Source: Nonomuraea sp. NEAU-A123 (GTDB lineage Bacteria > Actinomycetota > Actinomycetes > Streptosporangiales > Streptosporangiaceae). Taken from it: DNA of 64,000 nucleotides. Each line of letters starts with the position of its first letter. Position 1 is the stretch's first letter. Both the position numbers and the translations under genes were made by a program. Positions 43,324 to 52,233 of the stretch are shown piece after piece. Location: positions 18,353 to 82,352 of the forward strand of contig NZ_JAHFZZ010000039.1 of assembly GCF_018603905.1 (NCBI RefSeq). Reading direction: 5' to 3'. Below the pieces are notes generated by a model. It worked only from the letters and a program-made list of their open reading frames with translations. It was not told the DNA's origin and did not search any database.

Positions 43324-43342
43324 ACCTGTCACCTACCTGTCA
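43324..43342 (-). promoter_or_regulatory. Direct repeat upstream of the DrrA-like gene
   Basis: ACCTGTCA occurs twice (43324-43331 and 43335-43342) with an 11-bp period; on the transcribed strand the units read TGACAGGT. One-helical-turn direct repeats suit OmpR-type or tandem-dimer activators, and TGACAG could also serve as a -35 box. Confidence 0.4.
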
Positions 43343-43472
43343 GGCTCTGGAGCCGGCAGGAAACGGGCCCACTGGACGGCCGGAAAGTTGGGCCTTTCCC
43401 AACCACCACAACGTCCTCACCCTCAGTTCAGGCGCGTGTCAACAACTAGCCCACGCGCTCGAGGAGGACGAG

Positions 43473-45305
43473 GTGAAACGCCGTTTTGTCATCCTGCTAG
43501 CCGTCCTCGGCCTGGTCTGCCTGACCGGCATGACCGGAGCCGGGGCCGCCGCCGAGCCGTCGCCGAACCGGCAGTATCGCGTGGAGGGACCGGCGAACGC
43601 CCAGCAACGCAGTGCCGTCGCGGCGACCGGCGCCGCGATCGACGAGGTGACCAAGGACTCGGTCCTGATCACCGCCACGGCAGCCGAGGTGGACGCGATC
43701 AGGAACCTCGGCTACCGGGTAGCGGAGGTGCCGCGCCCGTTATCCCCGTCCGGCGGCGTCGGGCCCTTTGACTTCCCGTCCGCGGACTCCGCCTACCACA
43801 ACTACGCGGAGATGAACACCGACATCAACGCGCTCGTCGCCGCCCATCCGAGCATCGCGACCGTCTCCACGTACGGCACGTCGTACCAGGGCAGGGCGCT
43901 GCGTGTGGTCAAGATCAGTGACAACGTCGCGACCGACGAGGCCGAGCCGGAAGTGCTCTTCACCGCGCACCAGCACGCCCGCGAGCACCTCACGGTGGAG
44001 ATGGCGCTCTACCTGATGCACCTGCTGGTGGACAACTACGGCACCGACACCCGGATCACGAACCTGGTGAACTCCAGGGAGATCTGGATCATGCCGGACC
44101 TGAACCCGGACGGCGGCGAGTACGACATCGCCACCGGCAGCTACCGCTCCTGGCGCAAGAACCGCCAGCCGAACAGCGGCTCCTCGGCCGTCGGGACCGA
44201 CCTGAACCGCAACTGGGCCTACAACTTCGGCTGCTGCGGCGGCTCCTCCGGCTCGGCCTCCAGCGAGACCTACCGCGGCGCCTCGGCCGAGTCGGCACCC
44301 GAGGTCAGGAGCACGGCCAACTTCGTCCGCGGCCGGGTCGTCGGCGGCGTGCAGCAGATCAAGTCGAACATCGACTTCCACACCTACTCCGAGCTCGTCC
44401 TGTGGCCCTACGGCTTCACCTTCAACGACACGGCGACCGGCATGACCCAGGACGACCACGACGCGTTCGCCGCGCTCGGCCGGAACATGGCCGCCACCAA
44501 CAGCTACACCCCCGAGCAGGCCAGCGACCTCTACATCACCGACGGCACCATCGACGACTGGCTGTGGGGCGTCTACAAGATCTTCAGCTTCACCTTCGAG
44601 ATGTACCCCAGGGGCTCCAGCCCGGGCTTCTACCCGCCGGACGAGCAGATCGTGCCGCAGACCACCCGCAACAGGGAGGCGGTGCTCCGCTTCCTGGAGT
44701 ACTCCGACTGCGTCTACCGGATCATCGGCAAGCAGTCCACGTACTGCGGCACCGGCACCCCGCCCGTGACCGTCTACTCCGACACCTTCGAGACCGACAC
44801 CGGCTGGGCCGCCAACCCGAGCACCGCCGACACGGCCACCACCGGCGCGTGGGAGCGCGGTGATCCGGAGGCCACCACCTCCTCGGGAACCAAGCAGCTC
44901 GGCACCACGGTCAGCGGCACCAACTGCCTGGTGACGGGCCGTCTCGCGGGCACCGCCGCCGGTGACTTCGACATAGACGGCGGCACCACGTCGATCCAGT
45001 CGCCGCCCATCACGCTGCCGTCCACCGGCACACTCAACCTCTCGCTGTCGTGGTACCTGGCGCACGGCTCGAACGCCTCCAGCGCCGACTCCTTCCGGGT
45101 CAGCGTGGTCGGCGACACCACGACGACCGTCTTCCAGCAGACCGGCGCGGCGGCCAACCGCGACGGGGCCTGGGCCACGGCCACGGCCGGCCTGAACGCG
45201 TACGCGGGGCAGACGGTGCGCATCCTCGTCGAGGCCACCGACGCCTCCGGCGCGTCCCTGGTCGAAGCGGGCGTCGACGACGTCCGCATCACCCAGCAGA
45301 ACTGA
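43473..45305 (+). CDS. Secreted zinc carboxypeptidase, family M14
   Basis: The protein has 610 residues. The signal peptide (about 1-27) ends near GAGAAAEP. The catalytic domain has the first zinc ligands in HQHAREHLTVEM, DLNRNW, the third ligand in NIDFHTYSELVLWPYG and the general acid/base Glu in FTFEMYPRG. A C-terminal beta-rich module (about 435-610) resembles secreted accessory domains. It removes C-terminal residues from peptides outside the cell. GTG at 43473 follows GAGGAGG by five bases. It stands next to two secreted chitinases. Confidence 0.88.
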   Translation: MKRRFVILLAVLGLVCLTGMTGAGAAAEPSPNRQYRVEGPANAQQRSAVAATGAAIDEVTKDSVLITATAAEVDAIRNLGYRVAEVPRPLSPSGGVGPFDFPSADSAYHNYAEMNTDINALVAAHPSIATVSTYGTSYQGRALRVVKISDNVATDEAEPEVLFTAHQHAREHLTVEMALYLMHLLVDNYGTDTRITNLVNSREIWIMPDLNPDGGEYDIATGSYRSWRKNRQPNSGSSAVGTDLNRNWAYNFGCCGGSSGSASSETYRGASAESAPEVRSTANFVRGRVVGGVQQIKSNIDFHTYSELVLWPYGFTFNDTATGMTQDDHDAFAALGRNMAATNSYTPEQASDLYITDGTIDDWLWGVYKIFSFTFEMYPRGSSPGFYPPDEQIVPQTTRNREAVLRFLEYSDCVYRIIGKQSTYCGTGTPPVTVYSDTFETDTGWAANPSTADTATTGAWERGDPEATTSSGTKQLGTTVSGTNCLVTGRLAGTAAGDFDIDGGTTSIQSPPITLPSTGTLNLSLSWYLAHGSNASSADSFRVSVVGDTTTTVFQQTGAAANRDGAWATATAGLNAYAGQTVRILVEATDASGASLVEAGVDDVRITQQN

Positions 45306-45320
45306 TTTTTCCGGGTCATT

Positions 45321-45356
45321 ACGGCGGAGCGCCGAGTTTCGGCGCTCCGCCGTTTT
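45321..45356 (+). terminator. Intrinsic terminator after the carboxypeptidase
   Basis: A perfect 15-bp stem (45321-45335 with 45339-45353) and a 3-base loop, followed by TTT. It starts 16 bases after the stop. This is the clearest terminator in the window. Confidence 0.88.
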
Positions 45357-45401
45357 GGGTCTTGTTAGACCCGGGTGTCAAGGCTACGATCGCGTCAACT
45401 C

Positions 45402-45418
45402 TTAGGAAACTTTCCTAA
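45402..45418. promoter_or_regulatory. 17-bp palindrome TTAGGAAACTTTCCTAA, candidate operator
   Basis: Eight-base perfect arms flank a single C, in the region between the carboxypeptidase terminator and the first chitinase. It is AT-rich relative to its surroundings. Its form fits a dimeric repressor controlling chitinase expression, for example a ROK-type sugar regulator; that identity is only a guess. Confidence 0.55.
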
Positions 45419-45606
45419 AAGAAATCTTGAATCAGGAAGCCATGTCCCGGTCGCCGCCCCCATCGTCCGCTCTGGCCCGTCATTCGCGACGTGTTCCGGG
45501 GCCGTGGGAACGACCGTCCGGCGTGGCTGTTCCCCTCTCGTTCTGACTGACCGAGCAAACCCCTGCTGCCACCCCCCAGCGGCCCGTCACACCTCCGCGG
45601 GCCCAT

Positions 45607-45650
45607 GCCGTACGGCTTGCGCTCTCACCCCCCGGCGCAAGCCGTACGGC
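45607..45650 (+). other. Very strong leader hairpin before the first chitinase
   Basis: Perfect 16-bp arms (45607-45622 and 45635-45650) enclose a 12-base loop containing CCCCCC. It sits 46 bases before the ATG at 45697 and would be in the 5' leader. It may stabilise the mRNA, pause transcription or act as an attenuator. Confidence 0.7.
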
Positions 45651-45696
45651 ACGACACAAGGACATGACCCGCCAAGCCGCACCACCAGGGAATGCC

Positions 45697-47382
45697 ATGA
45701 GATTTCGCCGCATGTTCCTCGCCTTACTCGCCGCCCTGGCCATGATGGGCGCCGGGCTCACCACCGCCATGCCCAGCGCCTACGGGTCGGTGGCCTTCGC
45801 CTACCCCGCGTGGACGGCATGGACGGCCTACACCGTGGGCACCCGCGTCACCTACAACGGCGTCGACTACGAGTGCATCCAGGCCCACACCTCCCAGCCC
45901 GACTGGACACCGCCGGCGGTGCCCGCCCTGTGGAAGGTCGTCTCCGGCGGCGGCACCGACACCACCGCGCCCTCGGTGCCCGGCAACCTGCGCTCGACCG
46001 GCGCCACCTCCAGCAGCGTCTCGCTGGCCTGGGACGCCTCCACCGACAACGTGGGCGTCACCGGCTACAACGTCTATCGCGGCTCGACGCTGGTGACGAC
46101 GGCCACCGGCACCACGTACACCGACGGCGGGCTCGCCGCCTCGACCAGCTACACCTACACGGTCCGCGCCCGTGACGCCGCCGGCAACCTCTCGGCCGCC
46201 GGCAACTCCGTCACCGCGACCACCTCGGCCGGCACCGGCGCCCCCGGCCAGCCGGGCTCGCCGAGCGTCAGCGCGTCCACCAGCAGCTCGCTCTCCCTGT
46301 CGTGGGGCGCGTCGTCGGGCACGGTCACCGGCTACCGCGTGTACGAGGGCAGCACGGTCAGGGCCACGGTCACCGGGACGTCGGCCACCATCGGCTCCCT
46401 GGGCGCCTGCACCTCGCACACCTACACCGTCAGGGCGTACAACTCGGTAGGCGAGTCGGCCTCCAGCGCCGCGGTCACCGGGACGACCACCGGCTGCACG
46501 ACCGGCGCCAGACTGCCCGGCGCGCCGTACCTCTACATGGGCTGGGGCAACCCGCCCGCGCCCGCCTCGGTGATGAGCGCGACCGGCGTCAAGTCGTTCA
46601 CGATGGCGTTCATCCTGTCCAGCGGCGGCTGCAACGCGGCCTGGGACGGTAGCCGTCCCCTGACCGGCGGCGCCGACGCGCAGGCCATCTCGGCCATCAA
46701 GTCGGCCGGCGGCAGCGTGCAGGTCTCGTTCGGCGGCTGGTCGGGCAACAAGCTCGGCCCCAACTGCTCGACGCCCGCCGCGTTCGCCGGCGCGGTGCAG
46801 ACGGTCATCAACGCCGTCGGGCCCGCCGCGGTCGACTTCGACATCGAGAACACCGACGAGTTCGAGAGCGAGGCCGTCCAGGACCGCATCCTGAACGGCC
46901 TCAAGATCGTCAAGCAGAACAACCCCAACGTCAAGGTCGTCGTCACCTTCGGCACCTCGACCACCGGCCCCACCTACTGGGGCACCCGCCTGATCAACCG
47001 CTCGAAGGAGCTCGCGGTCCCGATCGACAACTACACGATCATGCCGTTCGACTTCGGCGGCGGCTCGAACATGTACCAGAGCACGGTCAACGCCTCCGAG
47101 GGGCTCAAGAACACCCTCAAGACGGCCTTCGGCTGGACGGACGCCCAGGCGTACGCACACATGGGCATCTCGGGCATGAACGGCCTGTCTGACCAGCAGG
47201 AGCTCACCTCCACGGCCACCTGGACCCAGATCCGTGACTACGCCAGGAACAACGGGCTGACCAGGCTCGCGTACTGGGCCGTCAACCGCGACCGGCCATG
47301 TCCGGGCGGCGGAGTCGTGTCGAACTGCAGCGGGATCGCCCAGTCGGACTGGGACTTCACCAGGATTACGGCCGGCTTCTAA
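45697..47382 (+). CDS. Secreted GH18 chitinase with CBM5/12 and two fibronectin III domains
   Basis: The protein has 561 residues. A signal peptide (about 1-33) is followed by a chitin-binding CBM5/12 (YPAWTAWTAYTVGTRVTYNG, about 35-85), two FN3 domains (about 90-265) and a GH18 barrel. The catalytic DxDxE is VDFDIEN, with Glu near residue 384. It would cleave chitin outside the cell by substrate-assisted catalysis. ATG at 45697 has AGGGA six bases upstream; ATG at 45664 is in frame but poorly spaced. The 391 bases before it hold the terminator, palindrome and leader hairpin. Confidence 0.88.
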   Translation: MRFRRMFLALLAALAMMGAGLTTAMPSAYGSVAFAYPAWTAWTAYTVGTRVTYNGVDYECIQAHTSQPDWTPPAVPALWKVVSGGGTDTTAPSVPGNLRSTGATSSSVSLAWDASTDNVGVTGYNVYRGSTLVTTATGTTYTDGGLAASTSYTYTVRARDAAGNLSAAGNSVTATTSAGTGAPGQPGSPSVSASTSSSLSLSWGASSGTVTGYRVYEGSTVRATVTGTSATIGSLGACTSHTYTVRAYNSVGESASSAAVTGTTTGCTTGARLPGAPYLYMGWGNPPAPASVMSATGVKSFTMAFILSSGGCNAAWDGSRPLTGGADAQAISAIKSAGGSVQVSFGGWSGNKLGPNCSTPAAFAGAVQTVINAVGPAAVDFDIENTDEFESEAVQDRILNGLKIVKQNNPNVKVVVTFGTSTTGPTYWGTRLINRSKELAVPIDNYTIMPFDFGGGSNMYQSTVNASEGLKNTLKTAFGWTDAQAYAHMGISGMNGLSDQQELTSTATWTQIRDYARNNGLTRLAYWAVNRDRPCPGGGVVSNCSGIAQSDWDFTRITAGF

Positions 47383-47401
47383 CCAGGACTGGCCCACCGC
47401 C

Positions 47402-47435
47402 CCGCCGCACCGGAACCTCGCCGCCGGTGCGGCGG
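47402..47435 (+). terminator. 12-bp hairpin between the chitinase genes
   Basis: CCGCCGCACCGG and its exact reverse complement surround a 10-base loop, 19 bases after the first chitinase stop and 50 bases before the next start. It may terminate the first transcript or be the leader stem of the second. No U-tract is seen. Confidence 0.6.
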
Positions 47436-47484
47436 GCGGCTCAAAGCCGGCGCGGGCGGCACTTCCACCAAGAAGGGGACCTCC

Positions 47485-49137
47485 ATGAACCTGCGAGGAC
47501 TCGCGGCGAGCGCCGCCATCGCCCTGGGGCTCATCGCCCTCCACGCCACCCCCGCCGCAGCCGCCAATATCCTGACAAATCCGGGCTTCGAATCCGCCCT
47601 GACCAGCTGGACCTGCTCGACCACAGCCGCTGCCCAGGCGGTCTCGCAGCCCGTTCACGGCGGCACGAAGGCCCTGCAGGCCACTCCGGCGGGCAACGAC
47701 TACGCCAGATGCGCGCAGACCGTGACGGTCAAGCCCAGCACGACCTACCAGTTGTCGGCCTGGGTGCAGGGCAACTACATCTTCCTGGGCGCGACGGGCT
47801 CGGGGATCGACGTCAGCACGTGGGCCGCCCCGGGCAGTCAGTGGCAGCAGCTGAAAACCTCGTTCACCACCGGCGCGGGTGTGACGAGCGTGAGCGTCTA
47901 CGTCAACGGCTGGTACGGCCAAGGCGCCTACTACGCCGATGACGTGGTGCTGGACGGACCGGGCGGAACCCCGGACACCCAGGCGCCGACCGTGCCGGGA
48001 AGCCCGGCGGTCGGCGGCGCCACCAACTCCAGCCTGACCGTGACGTGGTCCGCCTCCACCGACAACTCCGGCAGCATCGCCGCCTACGAGGTCTCCAGGG
48101 ACAACGCGGCCCCCACGGCGGTCACCGGCACCAGCTACACGGCCACCGGGCTCAGCGCCAACACGACCTACGGGTTCCGCGTCAGGGCGTGTGACGCGGC
48201 CGGCAACTGCTCGGCGTACACGGCCTCCGTCAGCGGGAAGACCACCAACGACACCACGCCGCCCACCGGCGACATCCGCTACGCGCCCTACGTCGACATC
48301 ACCATGACCACCCCGTCCCTGACCGGCGCCGCCGCCGCGACCGGGGTGAAGAACTACACGCTGGCTTTCGTGCTCGGCGACAGCACGGGCTGCAACCCGG
48401 CCTGGGGCGGGGTCATCCCGCTGGCCGACTCCAGGATCATCAACGACGTCAAGGCGCTCCAGGCCCAGGGCGGCCAGGTGGTCGTCGCGAGCGGCGGCGC
48501 CCAAGGCCCGTACCTGGAGCACAACTGCGGCACCACCGCCACCCTGCTCGCCGCCTACAAGAAGGTGCTCGACACGGTCGGCACGAACCAACTGGACGTC
48601 GACGTCGAGGCGGCGATCGATGTGAACAAGGTCAACAGCGCGCTGAAGCAGTTGCAGACCGAACGCGGCACCGTCGTGCGCTACACGCTGCGCGTGCAGG
48701 CACAGGACTACGGGCTCGACCCGTTCTCGGTGCAGATCCTCCAGGACGCCGCCGCCAAGGGCCTGAACGTGATCGTCAACCCGATGGTCATGGACTTCGG
48801 CTACACCGGCAACTGGGGCGACGCGATGGTCTCAGCCGCCCAGGCGACGATCGGCCAGATGAAGGGCGTGTGGCCGTCGAAGACCGACGCTCAGATCAAG
48901 CGCCTGCTCGGCGTCACCCCGATGATCGGCAAGAACGACACGGGCCAGACCACCACCCAGGCCGACGCCCGCAAGCTGCGTGACTGGGCCAACACCAACC
49001 ACATCGGTTTCGTCGGCTTCTGGTCGATGGGCCGGGACAACGGCGGCTGCCCCAACGGCAGCGTCTCGCCGACGTGCAGCGGGATCGCTCAGTCGGCGTA
49101 CGAGTTCACCGGCATCTTCAAGGGATTCACCGGATAA
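47485..49137 (+). CDS. Secreted GH18 chitinase with N-terminal carbohydrate-binding domain and FN3
   Basis: The protein has 550 residues. The signal peptide (1-27) ends at AAAANIL. A CBM4/16-like sandwich starts NILTNPGFESALTSW (about 28-155), followed by one FN3 (about 162-250) and a GH18-type barrel with catalytic LDVDVEA, Glu near 375. The C-terminal GFVGFWSMGRDNGGCP holds the conserved Trp of GH18 subfamilies. It differs in its binding module from the preceding chitinase, suggesting complementary action on chitin. The stop lies three bases from that of the converging NarG-like gene. Confidence 0.85.
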   Translation: MNLRGLAASAAIALGLIALHATPAAAANILTNPGFESALTSWTCSTTAAAQAVSQPVHGGTKALQATPAGNDYARCAQTVTVKPSTTYQLSAWVQGNYIFLGATGSGIDVSTWAAPGSQWQQLKTSFTTGAGVTSVSVYVNGWYGQGAYYADDVVLDGPGGTPDTQAPTVPGSPAVGGATNSSLTVTWSASTDNSGSIAAYEVSRDNAAPTAVTGTSYTATGLSANTTYGFRVRACDAAGNCSAYTASVSGKTTNDTTPPTGDIRYAPYVDITMTTPSLTGAAAATGVKNYTLAFVLGDSTGCNPAWGGVIPLADSRIINDVKALQAQGGQVVVASGGAQGPYLEHNCGTTATLLAAYKKVLDTVGTNQLDVDVEAAIDVNKVNSALKQLQTERGTVVRYTLRVQAQDYGLDPFSVQILQDAAAKGLNVIVNPMVMDFGYTGNWGDAMVSAAQATIGQMKGVWPSKTDAQIKRLLGVTPMIGKNDTGQTTTQADARKLRDWANTNHIGFVGFWSMGRDNGGCPNGSVSPTCSGIAQSAYEFTGIFKGFTG

Positions 49138-49140
49138 GGC

Positions 49141-50724
49141 TCAACGCACGAGTTGAGTCGGCTTCACGGGGAGGCCCAGCCCCGGCGGGCGATACGTCGG
49201 CAGGGCCTCCCCGTACTCGTGCATCCACGCGTGATCGACCAGCAGCCGCATCCGCCCCCCGATGAGAACCGCCGCCGGATCCGGCGCAGCGGGCTCCACG
49301 TAGTCGACGGTCAGCTTGGCCACCGCGTCCGCCACCAGGTGGGCGTCGGGCGGCGCCAGGTCGCACCGGTCGTCGGGCCCGATGAGCAGCTCCACCTCGG
49401 GCGGGAGCGGATAGATCGGCCGCGGGATGGCCAGCACGCGCGGCGACGGCGCCATCGGCAACCCGTCGCGCACCGCTTCGAGCAGCACCGACCGCGACGA
49501 CCGCCGGTCGAACAGCCCCGCGGCCAGCGGCCAGCTCAGCGCCCCCACGTCCGTGCCGTCCTCGCCGCAGGCGTGCAGGCACAGGTACGGCACCAGCGGG
49601 ACGGCCGACCCCGCCCCGGCCTGCGCCCACCCGCTACCGCAGCCGGTCAGCACGAGCAGCGCCAGCATGGCCCGGTAGGCGGTGTCCGCGTGGTTGGTCT
49701 CCAGCCGCCCCGGCACGATCATGCACCGCCCGCCGGTCTTCTCCGCCGTCACCCCCAGCTCCCGCGCGATCTTCAGCGTGCGAGAGGCGGCCACCCCCGT
49801 GTACGTCTCCTGCCAGGCAGGCGTGTACGGCTCACCGCGATCGTCATAACCGCCGGGCCACTGGCCGGGCAGCCCGTCGCGGGCCACCCCGTACACCGCC
49901 AGCAGCAGGTCGAACACGGTCGTCGCCAGCTCGTCGCCGTCGCTGACCACCGGCACCCCGCGCCGCAGCAGCCCCGGCCCGTCATCGAAGCGCGGCAGCA
50001 GCACCTCCACCGAGTCGCCGCCGTACACGCTCAGTCCCTCGGCCGGCCGCCCGACCAGCCCGCCGGCCACGAAGGCGTCGCCGTGTTCGCGCAGCCGGAC
50101 CAGGAACGGCAGGTCCGTACGCTCCATGGCGTGCCCGGCGAACGCCGCCCGGTCCAGGAAGAACTCCTTGAGCAGCACATGCCCCATGGCCATGGCCAGC
50201 GCGCCGTCGGTGCCCGGCCGGACGACCAGGGTCTCGTCCGACAGGCGTGTCGGGTGCGGCCCGATCGCCACGACCTTCTGCCCTTTGTAGCGCCCGGCGA
50301 TCACCAAGGGCGTGCCGGGCGTGCGGACGAGCCTGTTGTTCTCTCCCCACAGCAGCACGTACGCCGCGTGCGGCCAGTCCTCCGGCAGCGTCCCGGGGAA
50401 CCCGTGGCCGAGCAACTGGTCCGGCACGCTGGACTGCTCGGTCAGCACCGCGCCGCCGAGGCCGGCGACCAGCCCGGCGAGCGGCGAGGTGGACAGCGCG
50501 GCCACCCGGTCCGCGCCGTGCTCGGCGGCCGTGTGCACGATCGCCGCGGCGGTCAGCTCGGCCGCGGTACCGTCGTCGAGCGGTACCCGTCTGCCGCCCC
50601 TGGCCTGCTGGTAGAGCTGCGAATTTCCTGTGAGTTTCGCCCAGGCGGCAACCGGGTCACGGAGCCCGCCTTTCACCTCGAAATAGAGCCTTACCAGAGC
50701 CTGGTTGACCTGCGATCCCCCCAT
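49141..50724 (-). CDS. NarG-like molybdopterin oxidoreductase fragment, orphan
   Basis: The protein has 527 residues versus about 1200 for NarG. Segments such as VVRPGTDGALAMAMGHVLLK, KIARELGVTAEKTGGRCM and GRLETNHADTAYRAMLALLV match the molybdopterin-binding middle of nitrate reductase alpha subunits. The N-terminal Fe-S cluster domain (Cys/His ligands) is absent, and so are narH, narJ and narI. The frame is intact, so it may be a repurposed or degenerate paralogue; nitrate reduction is unlikely. ATG at 50724 has no clear ribosome site. Confidence 0.6.
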   Translation of the reverse strand: MGGSQVNQALVRLYFEVKGGLRDPVAAWAKLTGNSQLYQQARGGRRVPLDDGTAAELTAAAIVHTAAEHGADRVAALSTSPLAGLVAGLGGAVLTEQSSVPDQLLGHGFPGTLPEDWPHAAYVLLWGENNRLVRTPGTPLVIAGRYKGQKVVAIGPHPTRLSDETLVVRPGTDGALAMAMGHVLLKEFFLDRAAFAGHAMERTDLPFLVRLREHGDAFVAGGLVGRPAEGLSVYGGDSVEVLLPRFDDGPGLLRRGVPVVSDGDELATTVFDLLLAVYGVARDGLPGQWPGGYDDRGEPYTPAWQETYTGVAASRTLKIARELGVTAEKTGGRCMIVPGRLETNHADTAYRAMLALLVLTGCGSGWAQAGAGSAVPLVPYLCLHACGEDGTDVGALSWPLAAGLFDRRSSRSVLLEAVRDGLPMAPSPRVLAIPRPIYPLPPEVELLIGPDDRCDLAPPDAHLVADAVAKLTVDYVEPAAPDPAAVLIGGRMRLLVDHAWMHEYGEALPTYRPPGLGLPVKPTQLVR

Positions 50725-50841
50725 GCAAAAAGTTCAGCACAGAGGGTCATGTTCTATCGCGTTACGACCCGCCATGTCAGGGATAAGAATCGGAACCCCT
50801 GGTGGAAGTACTCAGATGAGTACGGCAGGCTAGAAGCCGCC

Positions 50842-52233
50842 ATGGAATACGCAGTTCTCACGGGGACCATCCTCGTCGCAGGTGTCCTGCTCGCTCTCAT
50901 CGCCCAGTGGCGTGACTGGCGGCCTCCGCTGCTGGTGTCCGTCCTCGTGGGCGTTGCCGTGCGGGTGCTCCTGATGTTCACCGCCGCCAACGACGCTTGG
51001 CAGCCCGTCGACTTCATGGAGAGCTTCCAGCCGGCCGGCCAGGCGGTGCTGAACGGCCAGGACCCGGTCCTGGCCAGCGAGGGTGGCTGGCACTTCCTGC
51101 CGACCATCCCCTACGTCTACGGGATCCTGCTGTGGCTGGGCATCCCGTGGGTCTACGCCGGGCGCCTGGTCACCGTGGTCGCCGACATCGTGCTGATCCC
51201 GCTGGTCGCCAAGCTGGCCGGCGGCCCGAAGGCGTCGCTGCGCGCCCTGCAGTACGCGCTCAACCCGCTCGCCCTGCTCGTCGCCTGCATCCATGGCCAG
51301 GTCGAGCCGGTGGCGCTGGTCTTCGGCGTGGCCGCCTTCGTGGTGGCGCGCGGTCCCGGCGCACCCGAGCGGACCGGCGTCACGACCCGGGTGGTGGCCA
51401 AGGTGCGCCGCGGCGTCGCGGCCTACGGCTGGCGGGCGTCGCTGCGCCGGATCGTGGGCCCCGGCGGCATGCTCCACCGCGCCCTGCTGCCCGGCCCGGC
51501 CGACCGCGTGGACCTGAGGCGGGGCGCGCTGGCCGGCCTGCTGATGGGCCTGGCGCTGTGTGCGAAGAGCTGGCCGATCTGGCTGATCCCCGGCATGCTG
51601 CTCCTGCTGCCCAACCTGCGGGCCAGGGTCGCCGCGCTGTTCATGACCGGCGCGCTGCCGGTGTTCTTCCTGGTCACGCTGCCGGTCTTCGCGGGCACGT
51701 CGCTCAAGCAGATCCCCGAGGTCATCAAGACCATCCAGGCCATCCGGCCGATCGTCGGCGAGTGGGGCTGGACACCGCCCTTCACCGGTGGCAACTGGGA
51801 GCTGAGGCCAGACCTGGCCACATTCGGCACCTACCTGATCTACGCCTGCGTCGTCGCGGCCGTGCTGATCTGGCGGCGGGCCGACCCGATCGACATGACC
51901 ATGGCCATTCTGCTGATCTTCATGGTCGTCACGCCGCGGCTGGGCGCCCAGTACCTCCTGTGGTTCATGCCGTTCCTGATCGCCAGGCCCACGAGGTTCG
52001 CCTGGCCGGCGATCATCGGGGTCTCGTTGTGGGCGGCGTACGGCTACCTGTACATGACCCAGTTCGACGTGAACACCTGGTGGCTGCTGCACGCCGACTG
52101 GTCGAGAGCGTCGATCGTGCTGCTGCCGATCCTGCTCATGGCGATGCCCTGGGGCCGCCGTTCCCCGGCGCCCCAGGTGCTCGCCCCGCCGGTCGAGCCG
52201 GTGGGGAAGGCCGCGGTCACGTCAGCGGCATAG
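50842..52233 (+). CDS. GT-C-type (GT87-like) integral membrane protein
   Basis: The protein has about 463 residues and around ten helices, with a loop of about 50 residues between helices in the centre. NAWQ-like VDFMESFQPAGQAVLNGQDP, ALCAKSWPIWLIP and VVTPRLGAQYLLWFMPFLIA resemble polyprenol-phosphate-mannose-dependent GT87 transferases. It may add a sugar to an envelope lipid. ATG at 50842 starts just before the first helix; an upstream ATG at 50749 would add 31 polar residues. The 3' end overlaps the converging erm gene by 12 bases. Confidence 0.65.
   Translation: MEYAVLTGTILVAGVLLALIAQWRDWRPPLLVSVLVGVAVRVLLMFTAANDAWQPVDFMESFQPAGQAVLNGQDPVLASEGGWHFLPTIPYVYGILLWLGIPWVYAGRLVTVVADIVLIPLVAKLAGGPKASLRALQYALNPLALLVACIHGQVEPVALVFGVAAFVVARGPGAPERTGVTTRVVAKVRRGVAAYGWRASLRRIVGPGGMLHRALLPGPADRVDLRRGALAGLLMGLALCAKSWPIWLIPGMLLLLPNLRARVAALFMTGALPVFFLVTLPVFAGTSLKQIPEVIKTIQAIRPIVGEWGWTPPFTGGNWELRPDLATFGTYLIYACVVAAVLIWRRADPIDMTMAILLIFMVVTPRLGAQYLLWFMPFLIARPTRFAWPAIIGVSLWAAYGYLYMTQFDVNTWWLLHADWSRASIVLLPILLMAMPWGRRSPAPQVLAPPVEPVGKAAVTSAA

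Noticed and set aside
45724..48591. 955-codon minus-strand frame opposite both chitinases
   Set aside because: Low-complexity Gly/Val/Arg translation, antisense to two well-formed secreted enzymes.
49141..50724. Functional respiratory nitrate reductase
   Set aside because: Fe-S domain and narHJI are missing and length is under half of NarG.
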